Shown here: one piece after another, positions 45,548 through 54,414 of the stretch
Layout of the letters: each line of letters begins with the position of its first letter
How positions within the stretch are numbered: the stretch's first letter is position 1
From: a bacterium
Lineage (GTDB): Bacteria > Vulcanimicrobiota > JABDET01
Reading direction: 5' to 3'
Length of the DNA: 64,000 nucleotides
Assembly (NCBI GenBank): GCA_021800275.1
Contig: JAJYZB010000010.1
Span: 1-64,000 of the forward strand
Program-made: the position numbers and the translations under genes
The notes under the pieces: model-generated
Databases searched by the model: none
What the model was told of the DNA's origin: nothing
What the model saw: the letters and a program-made list of their open reading frames with translations, nothing else

Positions 45548-46915
45548 ATGGATCTAGAAAAACTGAAAACCTGTGTTCACTGCGGACTCTGTCTTGAAGC
45601 CTGTCCAACTTACAGGATTTTAAAAAATGAGGCAGATTCCCCTAGAGGAAGGATTGTGTTCATGCGAGGACTGGCGGAAAATAAAATTACGCTGACTCCC
45701 GCAGTTTTCAAACATCTAGACGCCTGTCTGGACTGCAGAGCTTGTGAAACTGTATGTCCTGCAGGGGTTTCTTATGGAGAATTAATTGAGCAGGCACGAA
45801 TGGAAATGCCCCCTGAAATCTCTGGAGGAAAACTAAAAACAAGGATAAAAAGATTCATCTTAACGAAAGTGCTGGGGGATCCCCTTTTTCTGGGATGGCT
45901 GGGAAAAGCGCTTCAGCTCTATCAAAAAAGTGGATTAAAAAAGCTCATTTCAAAAACTCAAATTTTAAAGCTCTTTCCTGAAACAGTTCAAAAAGCAGAG
46001 GCTCTGCTGCCAGAAATACAGACTGCCCCAAAATCTTCGTTTCACAGCCCCTCTGAATCTGCAAACTCTTTTGACTTCAATCTGTCTGCCTATAAAAACC
46101 CTATTGTTACAGAAACTCAAGAGAAACTCCTGCCTAAATCGAGCAGCAGTGAAACCCCAAAATCAAAACTTCGAATTGCCTTATTCAGAGGATGTATTGC
46201 CCCTATCCTATTCCCTCAAGTCGAACATGCTGTGATGCAAGTTTTATCCCTAATGGGCTGCGAAGTTCTAATTCCAAAGAACCAAATCTGCTGTGGAGCG
46301 CTCCTGGTTCACAGCGGATTCCAGAAAGAAGCTCTTGATTTCGTTAAAAAAAATCTAGAGGTTTTCCGGTCAGAGAAACCTGATTTTATTGTGACCACTG
46401 CAGCAGGGTGCGGCTCCTGGTTAAAAGAATGCTCCAAATTTTCCCCTGAGGCAGAAGAATTTTCGAGTAAAGTTAAAGATTTCACCGAATTGATTCACCC
46501 TCTAAATTTCAGCTTAACGTGGAAGCCACTCCCGCTGAAAGTAGTTTATCTGGATGCCTGCCATCTGCTGCATGCGCAGAAGATCAAGGATGAACCCCGC
46601 GAACTTCTGAACCTGATCCCTGATCTGCAGCTTTTAAACCCTCCCCATCCTGACTGGTGCTGCGGCAGCGCCGGAATCTACAATTTAACCCATCCCGAAC
46701 TGGCAGAAAAAATATTAGAAAAGAAAATGGAAACCTTTATTTCTCTAAATCCAGATATCATTGCAGTAGGGAATCCAGGCTGCGCCCTCCAGATTAGAAT
46801 GGGATTAAAAAAAGCTGGATTAAATATCCCCATTCTTCATCCTGCTGAACTGCTGCAGATGAGCTTGATGGGAACAGGACTTGATCCGCTTCTGAAATCA
46901 AAGAGGTGTCAGTAG
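45548..46915 (+). CDS. glcF: Glycolate oxidase GlcF-like iron-sulfur subunit
   Basis: 455 residues. Two [4Fe-4S] motifs at the N-terminus: CVHCGLCLEACPTYRI and CLDCRACETVCPAGV, then a helical linker, then two CCG domains: FRGCIAPILFPQ ... ICCGALLVHSG and LDACHLLHAQK ... WCCGSAGIYNL. This matches GlcF and related heterodisulfide-reductase-like subunits (LutA/GlpC family). It hands electrons from the flavin subunits to the membrane quinone pool. AGAGGGAAC sits just before the ATG. The linker (about 120-210) is longer and more Ser/Pro-rich than expected. The 3' end overlaps the next convergent small gene by 18 bases. Confidence 0.9.
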   Translation: MDLEKLKTCVHCGLCLEACPTYRILKNEADSPRGRIVFMRGLAENKITLTPAVFKHLDACLDCRACETVCPAGVSYGELIEQARMEMPPEISGGKLKTRIKRFILTKVLGDPLFLGWLGKALQLYQKSGLKKLISKTQILKLFPETVQKAEALLPEIQTAPKSSFHSPSESANSFDFNLSAYKNPIVTETQEKLLPKSSSSETPKSKLRIALFRGCIAPILFPQVEHAVMQVLSLMGCEVLIPKNQICCGALLVHSGFQKEALDFVKKNLEVFRSEKPDFIVTTAAGCGSWLKECSKFSPEAEEFSSKVKDFTELIHPLNFSLTWKPLPLKVVYLDACHLLHAQKIKDEPRELLNLIPDLQLLNPPHPDWCCGSAGIYNLTHPELAEKILEKKMETFISLNPDIIAVGNPGCALQIRMGLKKAGLNIPILHPAELLQMSLMGTGLDPLLKSKRCQ

Positions 46916-47224
46916 GTGGCAAAGGCAATCCTTAAAATACAAGTTGAACCTTCTCATCGCCACCCCGGCTTTTCGCATTTCGCGCAGCATTCCTGTCAGT
47001 TCCTGGATTGCACAATAAATTTTCGTTATCGTCTTCTTATTTTTCAAGAAAAGTTCAACCATGTAAGGAAATTCATGATCATCACAAGTCATACATTTGT
47101 GACGAACAAGACTTACCCCAGCAATTTCGCCGAAAGGGACAACTCTTTTCGCGGGAAACCAACCCTGTGCGGACAAAAGCTCTATTTTCCTGGAACCCGC
47201 CTGATAGCTGAGAGTGTACATCAT
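46898..47224 (-). CDS. Small protein of unknown function
   Basis: 108 residues, possibly starting one codon later at 47221; GGAGG (complement of 47229-47233) lies 4-7 bases before these ATGs, which supports translation. No family is recognised. It reads as a beta-rich domain (MYTLSYQAGSRKIELLSAQGWF, GVSLVRHKCMTCDDHEFPYMVELFLKNKKTI) with a pair of cysteines (CMTC) and ends in a basic helix. The FPYMVELFLKNKKTITKIYC pattern resembles PH-like or DUF-type small domains. Convergent overlap of 18 bases with glcF. A marker of the start of the accessory patch. Confidence 0.55.
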   Translation of the reverse strand: MMYTLSYQAGSRKIELLSAQGWFPAKRVVPFGEIAGVSLVRHKCMTCDDHEFPYMVELFLKNKKTITKIYCAIQELTGMLREMRKAGVAMRRFNLYFKDCLCHLLTPL

Positions 47225-47245
47225 CGCGCCTCCTTCCTGAACTAA

Positions 47246-47537
47246 TTCCAGTATAACCCATCAAGCTGGATTTGTCTGTGATAGAAGCACATCTGCGAAA
47301 TTAAAGAGACGTCGGGCTGGGGCACATGGCTGCATTAAATGATCCTCACAAATTGACAGAGCTTAACAAGGAACTCACGGAGTTTGCGAAAACATAGGGT
47401 GAAGATGGTAGTGTATGGGCAGGCGATGCATCTGTTTCACTATCATTGGGCTGACATTCTTCGAGGGAGTGATCTCACAGTACGCTGTTGAGCTGAGGAA
47501 AGAATGATTTTGTGCTTTATCTCCGAAAAAGATAACC
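47246..47537. other. Intergenic stretch with possible decayed coding sequence
   Basis: About 290 bases, less AT-rich than the neighbourhood. An ATG at 47324 opens a 24-codon frame (ALNDPHKLTELNKELTEFAK) ended by TAG, after which the same frame reads on for about 19 codons to TGA; this looks like a gene remnant, but I cannot name its family. No ribosome site. Confidence 0.3.
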
Positions 47538-49097
47538 ATGAAAAAACTTCCCATTGGGATTCAAAATTTTGAAAAACTCAGAACAGAAAATTACTATTAT
47601 GTGGATAAAACTCCGTTTATTAAAAACCTGGTGGAGGGGGGCAGTTATTACTTCTTATCCAGACCCAGACGATTCGGAAAATCCCTTTTCATCAATACCC
47701 TGAAACATGCTTTCTCAGGAAACAAACCCTTATTCGAAGGGCTTTACCTTGAAAAAAATTGGGACTGGAATATAAAACATCCAGTGATTCACATCTCTTT
47801 CGGCGCTGGCTTTTTTCGAACCCTGGAAGAATTAAAAATCAATTTGAACGATCTGCTTCTTTCTAATGCTTCACTCTATAATCTGCGGCTCAAACATGAT
47901 TTCCCTAACCTTGCTTTTAAGCACCTTGTTCAGGATCTCTATCAAACCCATCATCAAAAAGTGGTTGTTCTTATTGATGAATACGATAAACCTATCCTGG
48001 ACAATCTCACAAAACTTGACATCGCTCAAGAGATCAGAGAAGAGTTAAAAAACCTGTATTCTGTGATCAAAGATTCAGATGAATATCTTAAATTTGCTTT
48101 TTTAACTGGTGTTTCTAAGTTCAGTAAAGTCTCCATTTTCAGCGGCCTCAATAATCTCATTGATATTACCCTGGATCCCCAATTTGGAACCCTGTGCGGA
48201 TACACAGAAAATGAACTCCTTGAAACCTTTCAGGACCGTTTGGAAGGGATGAATCTTGAAGAAGTCAGAGAGTGGTACAATGGCTATTCCTGGCTCAGTG
48301 AAAAAGTATATAATCCCTTTGATATTCTCTTATTCCTCAGAGAAAAGCGGTTTCAACCTTACTGGTTTGAAACAGGAACCCCAAGTTTCCTCATTCAATT
48401 GATGCAGGAGAAAAAATACCCTCTCCCAAGCCTTGAAAACTTAAAAGCTTCTGAACTGCTGCTCGGAAGTTTTGAAATTGAAAAAATTCCTGTTGAAACT
48501 CTCCTTTTCCAAACGGGCTACCTTACGATTAAACAATCTCTCCAGTATGAAGATAAAAGAGTTTATCAGTTGAGTTACCCGAACAAAGAAGTCAAAATGA
48601 GTTTGATGGATTCCGTTCTCAATGATTTCGTTCAAAACACTTCAGAAAAAGAAAACACAGAACTTAAATTGATCGACATTTTAAACCAAAATCAGATAGA
48701 AAAACTTAAATCAATCTTTCACGGTTTTTTTGCTTCTATCCCCTATGAATGGTACACCAAAAACAACTTGGCGGCCTATGAAGGATTTTATGCTTCTCTT
48801 GTTTATGCCTATTTCGCTGCTTCAGGGTTAAACTGTGTCGTAGAAGAATCCACCTCAAAAGGGAGGCTGGACATGGGGGTCTTTTACAAAAACCGCTGTT
48901 ATCTTTTTGAATTTAAGGTTGTGGAACTTGAGCCAGAAGGAAAAGCATTAGAGCAGATCAAGAAAAAAAAATATGATGAAAAATATCGTGAAAAATATGA
49001 AGAGATTTATCTCATTGGAATCGAGTTCAGCGCAAAAGAAAAGAATGTCGTTCTTTTTGAGTGGGAGAAACAGCATAAAAAGGGGTTAAAGTTGTGA
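47538..49097 (+). CDS. AAA-ATPase-like / PD-(D/E)XK nuclease-superfamily protein
   Basis: 519 residues, full length for this family (AAA-ATPase_like plus PDDEXK_9 regions). N-terminus LPIGIQNFEKLRTENYYYVDKT, then the degenerate Walker A FLSRPRRFGKSL, VVVLIDEYDKPILDN (Walker B-like) and FLTGVSKFSKVSIFSGLNNL; the C-terminal nuclease-like part has GRLDMGVFYKNRCYLFEFKVVE with D ... E-x-K. Such genes are abundant and mobile in Bacteroidetes, spirochaetes and candidate phyla; function is unproven. The gene is intact. It sits in a patch with gene remnants and toxin-antitoxin genes, which suggests horizontal gain. Confidence 0.88.
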   Translation: MKKLPIGIQNFEKLRTENYYYVDKTPFIKNLVEGGSYYFLSRPRRFGKSLFINTLKHAFSGNKPLFEGLYLEKNWDWNIKHPVIHISFGAGFFRTLEELKINLNDLLLSNASLYNLRLKHDFPNLAFKHLVQDLYQTHHQKVVVLIDEYDKPILDNLTKLDIAQEIREELKNLYSVIKDSDEYLKFAFLTGVSKFSKVSIFSGLNNLIDITLDPQFGTLCGYTENELLETFQDRLEGMNLEEVREWYNGYSWLSEKVYNPFDILLFLREKRFQPYWFETGTPSFLIQLMQEKKYPLPSLENLKASELLLGSFEIEKIPVETLLFQTGYLTIKQSLQYEDKRVYQLSYPNKEVKMSLMDSVLNDFVQNTSEKENTELKLIDILNQNQIEKLKSIFHGFFASIPYEWYTKNNLAAYEGFYASLVYAYFAASGLNCVVEESTSKGRLDMGVFYKNRCYLFEFKVVELEPEGKALEQIKKKKYDEKYREKYEEIYLIGIEFSAKEKNVVLFEWEKQHKKGLKL

Positions 49098-49348
49098 AAT
49101 TTTCAAATTTTCGTATATGCAAATACCGCATAACGAGCATACTCAATTCGACTATAAGGGGCTAAACCTCAACAGAAAGGTTGACCTCACCAATCATGGC
49201 GGAGCTTTCAGAATCGGTGAAGCCAGTTCGGAATGTGGCCACTGCTGCACTAGTTTACAGGACTTATATTTCGGGAGATAAACCAGGACAGATCTTCGTT
49301 TTTAAGAATAAGGGAGGGATTATAGTTGTATTCGTGAATAAAAATGTT
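49098..49348. other. Spacer upstream of hicB
   Basis: About 250 bases. The hicB frame is open back to 49181 but residues encoded there do not resemble HicB. GTG at 49334 is an alternative hicB start, with AAGGGAGGG at about 49311 being too distant to decide. No repeat or RNA is recognised. Confidence 0.3.
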
Positions 49349-49570
49349 ATGCCACTAATTTTTCATGTTACTCTTGAGAAAGCAGAAGACGGTTGGATTG
49401 TTGCTGAATGTCCTGCTCTTCCAGGGTGTGTTTCTCAAGGGAAAGACGAAAAGGAAGCTTTGGATAATATTAAAGAAGCCATTGCCGGCTGGCTCTGGAC
49501 AGAAGACAAGAAGGCTTTTCAAGCAATCTCCAAAAAATCTGGGAAGTCTCCTATTGTGGTTGCCATTTAG
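49349..49570 (+). CDS. hicB: HicB-family antitoxin
   Basis: 73 residues from ATG 49349. The partial RNase-H-fold HicB domain is clear: FHVTLEKAEDGWIVAECPALPGCVSQGKDEKEALDNIKEAIAGWL. It neutralises HicA by masking its active site. There is no C-terminal ribbon-helix-helix or HTH extension, so this short form cannot bind DNA on its own through a known domain. Order is hicB then hicA, the reverse of the E. coli arrangement but common elsewhere. It ends two bases before the hicA GTG, so translation is coupled. Confidence 0.88.
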   Translation: MPLIFHVTLEKAEDGWIVAECPALPGCVSQGKDEKEALDNIKEAIAGWLWTEDKKAFQAISKKSGKSPIVVAI

Positions 49571-49572
49571 CA

Positions 49573-49794
49573 GTGACAAGGCTTGCAAACATTTCTGGCA
49601 AGGAGGCGGTGAAAGCCTTTCAGAAAGCAGGGTGGCGTAAGGTTGGACAAGTGGGGAGTCACGTAATCCTGATCAAACCAGGCGTAAAGGCCAATCTTTC
49701 CATCCCCCAGCATAATGAGTTATCTATAGGCACTCTACGGGCACTCATCCGCAGCGCAGGAATGACGGTTGAGGAATTTATTGGACTCCTTTAG
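49573..49794 (+). CDS. hicA: HicA-family mRNA interferase toxin
   Basis: 73 residues from GTG 49573. Double-stranded-RNA-binding-like HicA fold: ISGKEAVKAFQKAGWRKVGQVGSHVILIKPG, with the catalytic His in G-S-H, then SIPQHNELSIGTLRALIRSAGMTVEEFIGLL. It cleaves mRNA when HicB is degraded. The complete motif suggests an active toxin and therefore a functional pair. Starts 2 bases after hicB stop. Confidence 0.92.
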   Translation: MTRLANISGKEAVKAFQKAGWRKVGQVGSHVILIKPGVKANLSIPQHNELSIGTLRALIRSAGMTVEEFIGLL

Positions 49795-50356
49795 CTTTTT
49801 TGTTTTGGATGATAAATGTTCTTCTCACTCGACTTCACTTTAGAAAACAGGCTGTCAATTGGATTGGTGGAGTAAACAGTGGTGAAGAATGAAGGGCGCA
49901 GGGTCACCTCTGTTGTAAACGCTCTCCACAGGAGAAATAACGCGAAAAATTTCCATTCTTCATGTCAACTCAACATAATTATTCAGTTCAAGTTCTCCTT
50001 CTATCTGAAAGCGTTTGTCACGCGAAAAGTTCACCCACCCTTTTTTCTCATCCCCTCAGATTAATTCTTGTTCGTCTATTCTACCCTTCTGAGCTAAATA
50101 AAATCATCAATAAAATAAAAAAATGACTCCAATTATCTTGCAGAAATTTAGAGTGGGTGACATTTTCCCTGGGCAATTAACCCATGACATAATCGCTGGG
50201 GAATTACAGGGAATATGCACCTTCACAGGAAAAATTCTGTCTGCATAAGAATCATAGAACCATATTTAAAAGCATAAAACAGTAATCGAGGAAAATGAAA
50301 AAAAAGCACAGCCATGCTTAATGAATCCAGTGTAACATTAGAAGCTTCCAGAAAAA
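49795..50356. other. Non-coding patch with inverted repeats and IS-end-like sequence
   Basis: About 560 bases without an intact gene. Contains TGAAGAATG (49883-49891) matched by CATTCTTCA (49954-49962), and the IS-like repeats listed separately. It sits between hicA and a dead methyltransferase tail, and looks like debris of mobile DNA. Confidence 0.45.
50024..50206. mobile_element. Relic of an insertion-sequence terminus
   Basis: Two imperfect direct repeats of 22 bases at 50158-50179 and 50185-50206 (18 of 22 match, period 27), both with TGACAT ... CTGGG ... AATTA. Multiple internal copies of such GTGACAT repeats at the ends are typical of IS21-like elements (from memory). An inverted partner, GAAAAGTTCACCCAC at 50024-50038, matches the complement of 50153-50167 at 13 of 15 places. 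No transposase gene remains in the window. Confidence 0.4.
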
Positions 50357-50482
50357 AGCGGCACTACTTTAAAAGCAGCCAAAGATTTAAAAAGAAATGG
50401 AGTAGGATACGAGATTGTCCCTGAAATCGCTGAACGGGCGGTTAAGAGATTGAAAAACTATCAAGCCAATTTATTGATTTAG
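50357..50482 (+). pseudogene. Remnant C-terminus of a DNA methyltransferase
   Basis: The plus-strand frame reads SGTTLKAAKDLKRNGVGYEI and then VPEIAERAVKRLKNYQANLLI before TAG (50480-50482). This is the end of an N6-adenine/N4-cytosine DNA methyltransferase: the G-S/T-G-T-T motif I, the G-Y-E-I pattern and a final basic helix. Only about 41 codons remain; an in-frame TAG lies at 50339-50341 and no start or catalytic DPPY motif is present. So a restriction-modification or phage methyltransferase once lay here and has been mostly deleted. Confidence 0.75.
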
Positions 50483-50553
50483 ATTTTATGAAACAAGACG
50501 CCAAAACCATATATGCTCAATCAAGTGATATTAAGCTGATCTTCCCTGCTGCT

Positions 50554-51201
50554 TCACGGCTTTGCAAGACAAACCAGAGCATAATGGTACTGCAGTCTTT
50601 CTTCTTTTTGAATCGAAAATCCAAACTGTTTTACCCGCCCTGCAGCTTCCTTGATCGAATAGACATGATCTCGGGGAGGACCAACAGGACGATCGATTTC
50701 AGAACTCCAATCAACGAATAAAATCTTTCCATCCGATTTTATTATCTGTTTAATGTCCTGCAGAGCTTCATCCCCCAATTCATGCAAGACATTAAGAGCC
50801 AGAATTCGATCTGCGTCTAATTTTGGCAGAGCTCCTGTTTTAACTAACAGCGGATATATTTTGAGGTTAGAGTTTTTTTCAAGTTTTTCTTTCACTCGCG
50901 CTAACATTTCTTCTTGTTCATCAAGAGCAGTGATGTTCAAATCTGGCCGAAGTTTCGCCAGTTCAAAGGCATAAGTTCCTGTTCCTGTCCCAAAATCAAC
51001 AACAATTCCATTTTGCGGCGGGTTTAATAGAGATAAAATTTTTGCGGGAGGGAGATAAGAAAATCTTTCTGGATCATCCAGCAGAGCGGCTTTACCAGGG
51101 TCAAATCGTTCAGGCTGCTTTGCCCCGTGTCTTTCGTGATGGTGATGCCCATGATCCTGTTCTCTATGTCCAATCTGAAGGGATTCTGTTTCTTTTTTCA
51201 T
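50554..51201 (-). CDS. Class I SAM-dependent methyltransferase with His-rich N-terminus
   Basis: 215 residues. Motif I is VVDFGTGTGTYAFELAK, motif II ITALDEQEEML, and the region DADRILALNVLHELGDEAL and ISDG-like KSDGKILFVDWS follow the UbiE/ArsM-like order. The first 30 residues include HGHHHHERHG, a likely metal-binding stretch. The substrate is unknown; the His-rich leader and lack of redox cysteines argue against a normal arsenite methyltransferase. AAGGAG lies 5-6 bases before the ATG at 51201. Divergent from the TonB-like receptor gene, so the two may share a regulatory region (metal response is a possibility). Confidence 0.82.
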   Translation of the reverse strand: MKKETESLQIGHREQDHGHHHHERHGAKQPERFDPGKAALLDDPERFSYLPPAKILSLLNPPQNGIVVDFGTGTGTYAFELAKLRPDLNITALDEQEEMLARVKEKLEKNSNLKIYPLLVKTGALPKLDADRILALNVLHELGDEALQDIKQIIKSDGKILFVDWSSEIDRPVGPPRDHVYSIKEAAGRVKQFGFSIQKEERLQYHYALVCLAKP

Positions 51202-51325
51202 TTTTTCTCCTTTTTATTTCTTGCCCAATCTTCTATTTCTTCTCAAATCTTCCCCCTTATGGGTTGTGCTATAATTCCACAATACGACAAAAGGAAAAAT
51301 TTTAAAATAAACAGAAAAAATTGAT

Positions 51326-53710
51326 ATGCCGAAAACTACTCCTTCAATTATTTTTCTAACTTCTGTTCTTTTTTTACTTCCGATGACAGCCCTTCCCAAA
51401 TCCATTTCCCGAAGTTCATCTTCAGGAAGCCTGAAAGTTCTTGTGCAAAAAGCTCAAACAAAACAGCCCATTAAAAACGCAGAGGTCGAAATTCAAAGCC
51501 GCAGTCCGCTCTTTACTCCTGAAATCATTTATACAAACTCAAAAGGGATCGCAGTTTTCTCAAATCTTCCTCCAGACAAATACACGATTATGGTTTCCTG
51601 GAAAAAAGAAACTCTCTATCAAGAGCAAAAAGTTAATGCCACGAAAACTTCTTTTGTTTTCTTTTCTCTCTTGAAATCTGGGAAAAATCCATCTGTAGAG
51701 GTCATTGCCTCTGGACCGAAAGCTCATCCTCTATCCCCAAGCAGAGGAACCACTACAAAACTAGGAAATCGCTTTCTCCAAACCCAAATCACACAGCCCA
51801 GCAAATTAACCAGCATTCTGGCAGCAACCCCTGGAGTCGCAACAGAATCCACCGGGCAAATCCATATTGAAGGAGAACACAGAGCCCTTACTTACATGCT
51901 GGACGGAGTCCCTCTTCCTTTAACCCCTGAAAGTGAAACAGACCCTTTTATTGATCCACGATTCTTAAGTTCTCTTTCCATTCAAACCGGTGAATTCGCA
52001 GCAGGCGACACAGAGAAACTAGGAGGGATCCTCACCTTTGTGCCTCTAGAGGGACAAACTGCTGTATCAGGGGAAATCTCCCCTACTTTTGGAAGTTTTG
52101 GTACCACTGGAATTCTTGGATATTTTGATGGGAAAACTCAAAGCGGCAGCTGGAACTATTTTGCTGGAGGAGCCACTCGACACTCTGACCTTTTCAGTGG
52201 TCCAGTCAATCCATACCAGCAGACTCTCAATAATTATGGCACTCAATCCAGCGGTTTTATGCATCTAATTCATAAAACCAAAAATGAACGAATTGCCCTG
52301 GATTTTGGTCAGGAAGGGGAAAATTTCGCGATCCCTAATACCCCTCTGGCACAAGCTGCAGGAGTCCTTCAGACTGAAAATGACAATAATCTCTTTGGAG
52401 TTTTCTCCTTAGAACAAAATCTTTCTAAAAAATTAACTCTGCATTTTGGTTACTCATACCTTGACTCAACTCAACTGGTTCAAAACAACGGGAAATTTAC
52501 CCCCTTTATTCAAGCTGTTAATATGCCTAATGTGTATTTAAATGGACTGCCTGAAAACCCTGAAGATCCTGGAGCTCCTGTTCTTCCTTATGCTAATGAT
52601 CAAACAACTCAAAATCTATTGACGTTAAGCTTCTCGCAGCAACTCTCCCCTGACAACCGCTTTTCCTGGGGGGGACTGGTCAACTTTATGCACGTTAACA
52701 ACTTCTGGAATTTCGTGGATGCAGGTGGCTCTGGATCTCTGCCCAATGAACTAGGTCCCCCAATCTGCTACTGTCCTGGTACTGTTTACATTAGTCAAGA
52801 TAATAGAAACGGATTTCATGGAGATGCTTTTGTCAATGATTCCATGAGTTTTGGGAAAAAAGTGGAATTAGACATGGGACTGCGCTGGGACTACTACAAT
52901 AATGGAGTTAATATTTCTACTACACAAGCAAGCCCATTTATCAATTTGTCTTATATTTTAACTCCTACCCAAACCCTTTATCTGGCATTTGATCACTTAT
53001 ACAATGTACCTCCTCTGGAGTTAGACATTCACGGGGGGCTTCTGGTTTATCCAGAAAATGTGAATGACTATCAATTGTACGACAAAATCCAAGCTTCCCA
53101 CCACGTCTCTGTTGAAATAGGAGGTTATATGAAAAAATTTGTCAACCAACTGGATATCGGGCTCCTTCTGCCCTTTACAAATATTCCCATATATGCCCCT
53201 GACAATTTCCCTGTGGCTGAAGCCAATGGACTAGAATTAGCTGCTCATTCTAACAATCCAGCAGGAATGAACTGGTTTCTCAATTATCTTTTTTCTCTGG
53301 CTAAAAACCTTTCCCCAGGAGCTGGATCTGTCATCTATTTTCCCCTTTATGATGACCAGGATCAGCGCCATACTCTAACCTTTGGGCTTTCCTACAATCT
53401 TCCCAGTGGCTTTTATGCCAGTATTTACAACCAATATGGCAGCGGCTATCCCCAAAAAGTCTCAGCCCTGTATGCGCCTTATGGTGTCTTCCCTTTTGGG
53501 CTGAATGGCTACCGCGAATCCCATTTTATTTCCAATTTAAATATCGGATGGAGACAGCTTTCCAAAAACTCTTATTCTCCGATTGGTGTTTCATTTGAAA
53601 TTTTAAACCTTTTCAACTCCAACCGCAACATTGACTTTCTTTCAGATTTTTCAGGAACCCGATTTATTACAGCTCGAGAGTTTATGCTGAATCTCTCCAA
53701 AACCTTCTAA
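51326..53710 (+). CDS. TonB-dependent-receptor-like outer-membrane protein
   Basis: 794 residues. Signal peptide (IIFLTSVLFLLPMTALPKS), then a carboxypeptidase-regulatory-like beta-sandwich (about 35-120: LKVLVQKAQTKQPIKNAEVEI, TNSKGIAVFSNLPPDKYTIMV), then a plug domain (KLTSILAATPGVATESTGQIHIEG, YMLDGVPLP) and a beta-barrel made of alternating strands with turn-rich loops, ending in a C-terminal Phe (MLNLSKTF), as expected for BAM-assembled proteins. A TonB box is not evident at the N-terminus. Ligand unknown. The protein proves an outer membrane. No Shine-Dalgarno motif before the ATG; the gene stands alone. Confidence 0.9.
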   Translation: MPKTTPSIIFLTSVLFLLPMTALPKSISRSSSSGSLKVLVQKAQTKQPIKNAEVEIQSRSPLFTPEIIYTNSKGIAVFSNLPPDKYTIMVSWKKETLYQEQKVNATKTSFVFFSLLKSGKNPSVEVIASGPKAHPLSPSRGTTTKLGNRFLQTQITQPSKLTSILAATPGVATESTGQIHIEGEHRALTYMLDGVPLPLTPESETDPFIDPRFLSSLSIQTGEFAAGDTEKLGGILTFVPLEGQTAVSGEISPTFGSFGTTGILGYFDGKTQSGSWNYFAGGATRHSDLFSGPVNPYQQTLNNYGTQSSGFMHLIHKTKNERIALDFGQEGENFAIPNTPLAQAAGVLQTENDNNLFGVFSLEQNLSKKLTLHFGYSYLDSTQLVQNNGKFTPFIQAVNMPNVYLNGLPENPEDPGAPVLPYANDQTTQNLLTLSFSQQLSPDNRFSWGGLVNFMHVNNFWNFVDAGGSGSLPNELGPPICYCPGTVYISQDNRNGFHGDAFVNDSMSFGKKVELDMGLRWDYYNNGVNISTTQASPFINLSYILTPTQTLYLAFDHLYNVPPLELDIHGGLLVYPENVNDYQLYDKIQASHHVSVEIGGYMKKFVNQLDIGLLLPFTNIPIYAPDNFPVAEANGLELAAHSNNPAGMNWFLNYLFSLAKNLSPGAGSVIYFPLYDDQDQRHTLTFGLSYNLPSGFYASIYNQYGSGYPQKVSALYAPYGVFPFGLNGYRESHFISNLNIGWRQLSKNSYSPIGVSFEILNLFNSNRNIDFLSDFSGTRFITAREFMLNLSKTF

Positions 53711-53806
53711 CAGATCGCCTCATTAGGTTAAACCTCTTAAACTATCCGCGCGCAGTTAACTCCACAGATTCTCTATGAACCTGACGGATTGTTCATAATT
53801 TTTTCA

Positions 53807-53835
53807 TTGACTTGCCTTGTGCCCCTTGTTAGAGT
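53807..53835 (+). promoter_or_regulatory. Predicted promoter of the 144-residue orphan
   Basis: -35 TTGACT (53807-53812), spacer 17, -10 TAGAGT (53830-53835). The 18 bases upstream (TTGTTCATAATTTTTTCA) match the block before paralogues A and B at 16 of 18 positions. Confidence 0.65.
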
Positions 53836-53873
53836 AAGACTGGAAGTAAAATAAAAATCAAGGAGGTTTCACC

Positions 53874-54308
53874 ATGATTAATGCACCGATTAAAACAGAT
53901 CCATATCCAATTGCCGTTACAGCAACTTATAATGAGGTTCTGCCAGGACAGCCAAGAGAAGTTACCAGAACGCAAGTCCTTCAAGGACAGGATTCTTATC
54001 ACATTGGAGAACCTGTAGCCTCTAAACTTGAATTTATGCTGCCAATCAGCACTGCCCAGATTGGGGCTGGGATTAGATGGGGAGTAGCAGAAGAAAAAGG
54101 AGTGAATGTCCAATCTCTGGGAATTGCTGAAACACCCCCTAGAGAGGTAGGTGTGCCTGGAGGAGGAGAAGGCCATGCCATGGAACTCTTCGCGATATCA
54201 AGCCTGCCGCCAGGAAACTCTCAGATCGTGTTTGCCTTAAGAGCTAATGATCTGACTCTTCATGATCTGGCAACTAAAACAGTCAATATGTCAGGAACTT
54301 ATTTTTAA
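53874..54308 (+). CDS. Orphan beta-rich protein of unknown function
   Basis: 144 residues; not recognised. ATG at 53874 with AAGGAGG (53861-53867) 6 bases upstream, a strong site. No signal peptide or membrane segment. Alternating hydrophobic strands, a Gly-rich loop (VGVPGGGEGHAMELF) and the strand pair GAGIRWGVAEEKGVNV / SQIVFALRANDLTL vaguely recall chagasin-type (I42) inhibitors, but the family motif NPTTGY is absent. It has its own promoter of the shared layout and a terminator-like hairpin, so it is a well-defined single-gene unit that is probably highly expressed. Confidence 0.75.
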   Translation: MINAPIKTDPYPIAVTATYNEVLPGQPREVTRTQVLQGQDSYHIGEPVASKLEFMLPISTAQIGAGIRWGVAEEKGVNVQSLGIAETPPREVGVPGGGEGHAMELFAISSLPPGNSQIVFALRANDLTLHDLATKTVNMSGTYF

Positions 54309-54318
54309 ATCGAACAAC

Positions 54319-54353
54319 AGGGGGGATTCGGTTCCTTGGGCTGAATCCCCCCT
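54319..54353 (+). terminator. Terminator-like hairpin between convergent genes
   Basis: Stem AGGGGGGATTC/GAATCCCCCCT (54319-54329 with 54343-54353), extendable by a G-T and a G-C pair, loop around TTCCTTGG. Very strong stem but the downstream T-tract is poor, so termination efficiency is uncertain. Confidence 0.6.
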
Positions 54354-54414
54354 ACTAAAGTCCATCGGACACCGCCATCTCACCATCAGTTCAAAGCAGT
54401 GAGAGACGCCCTTC

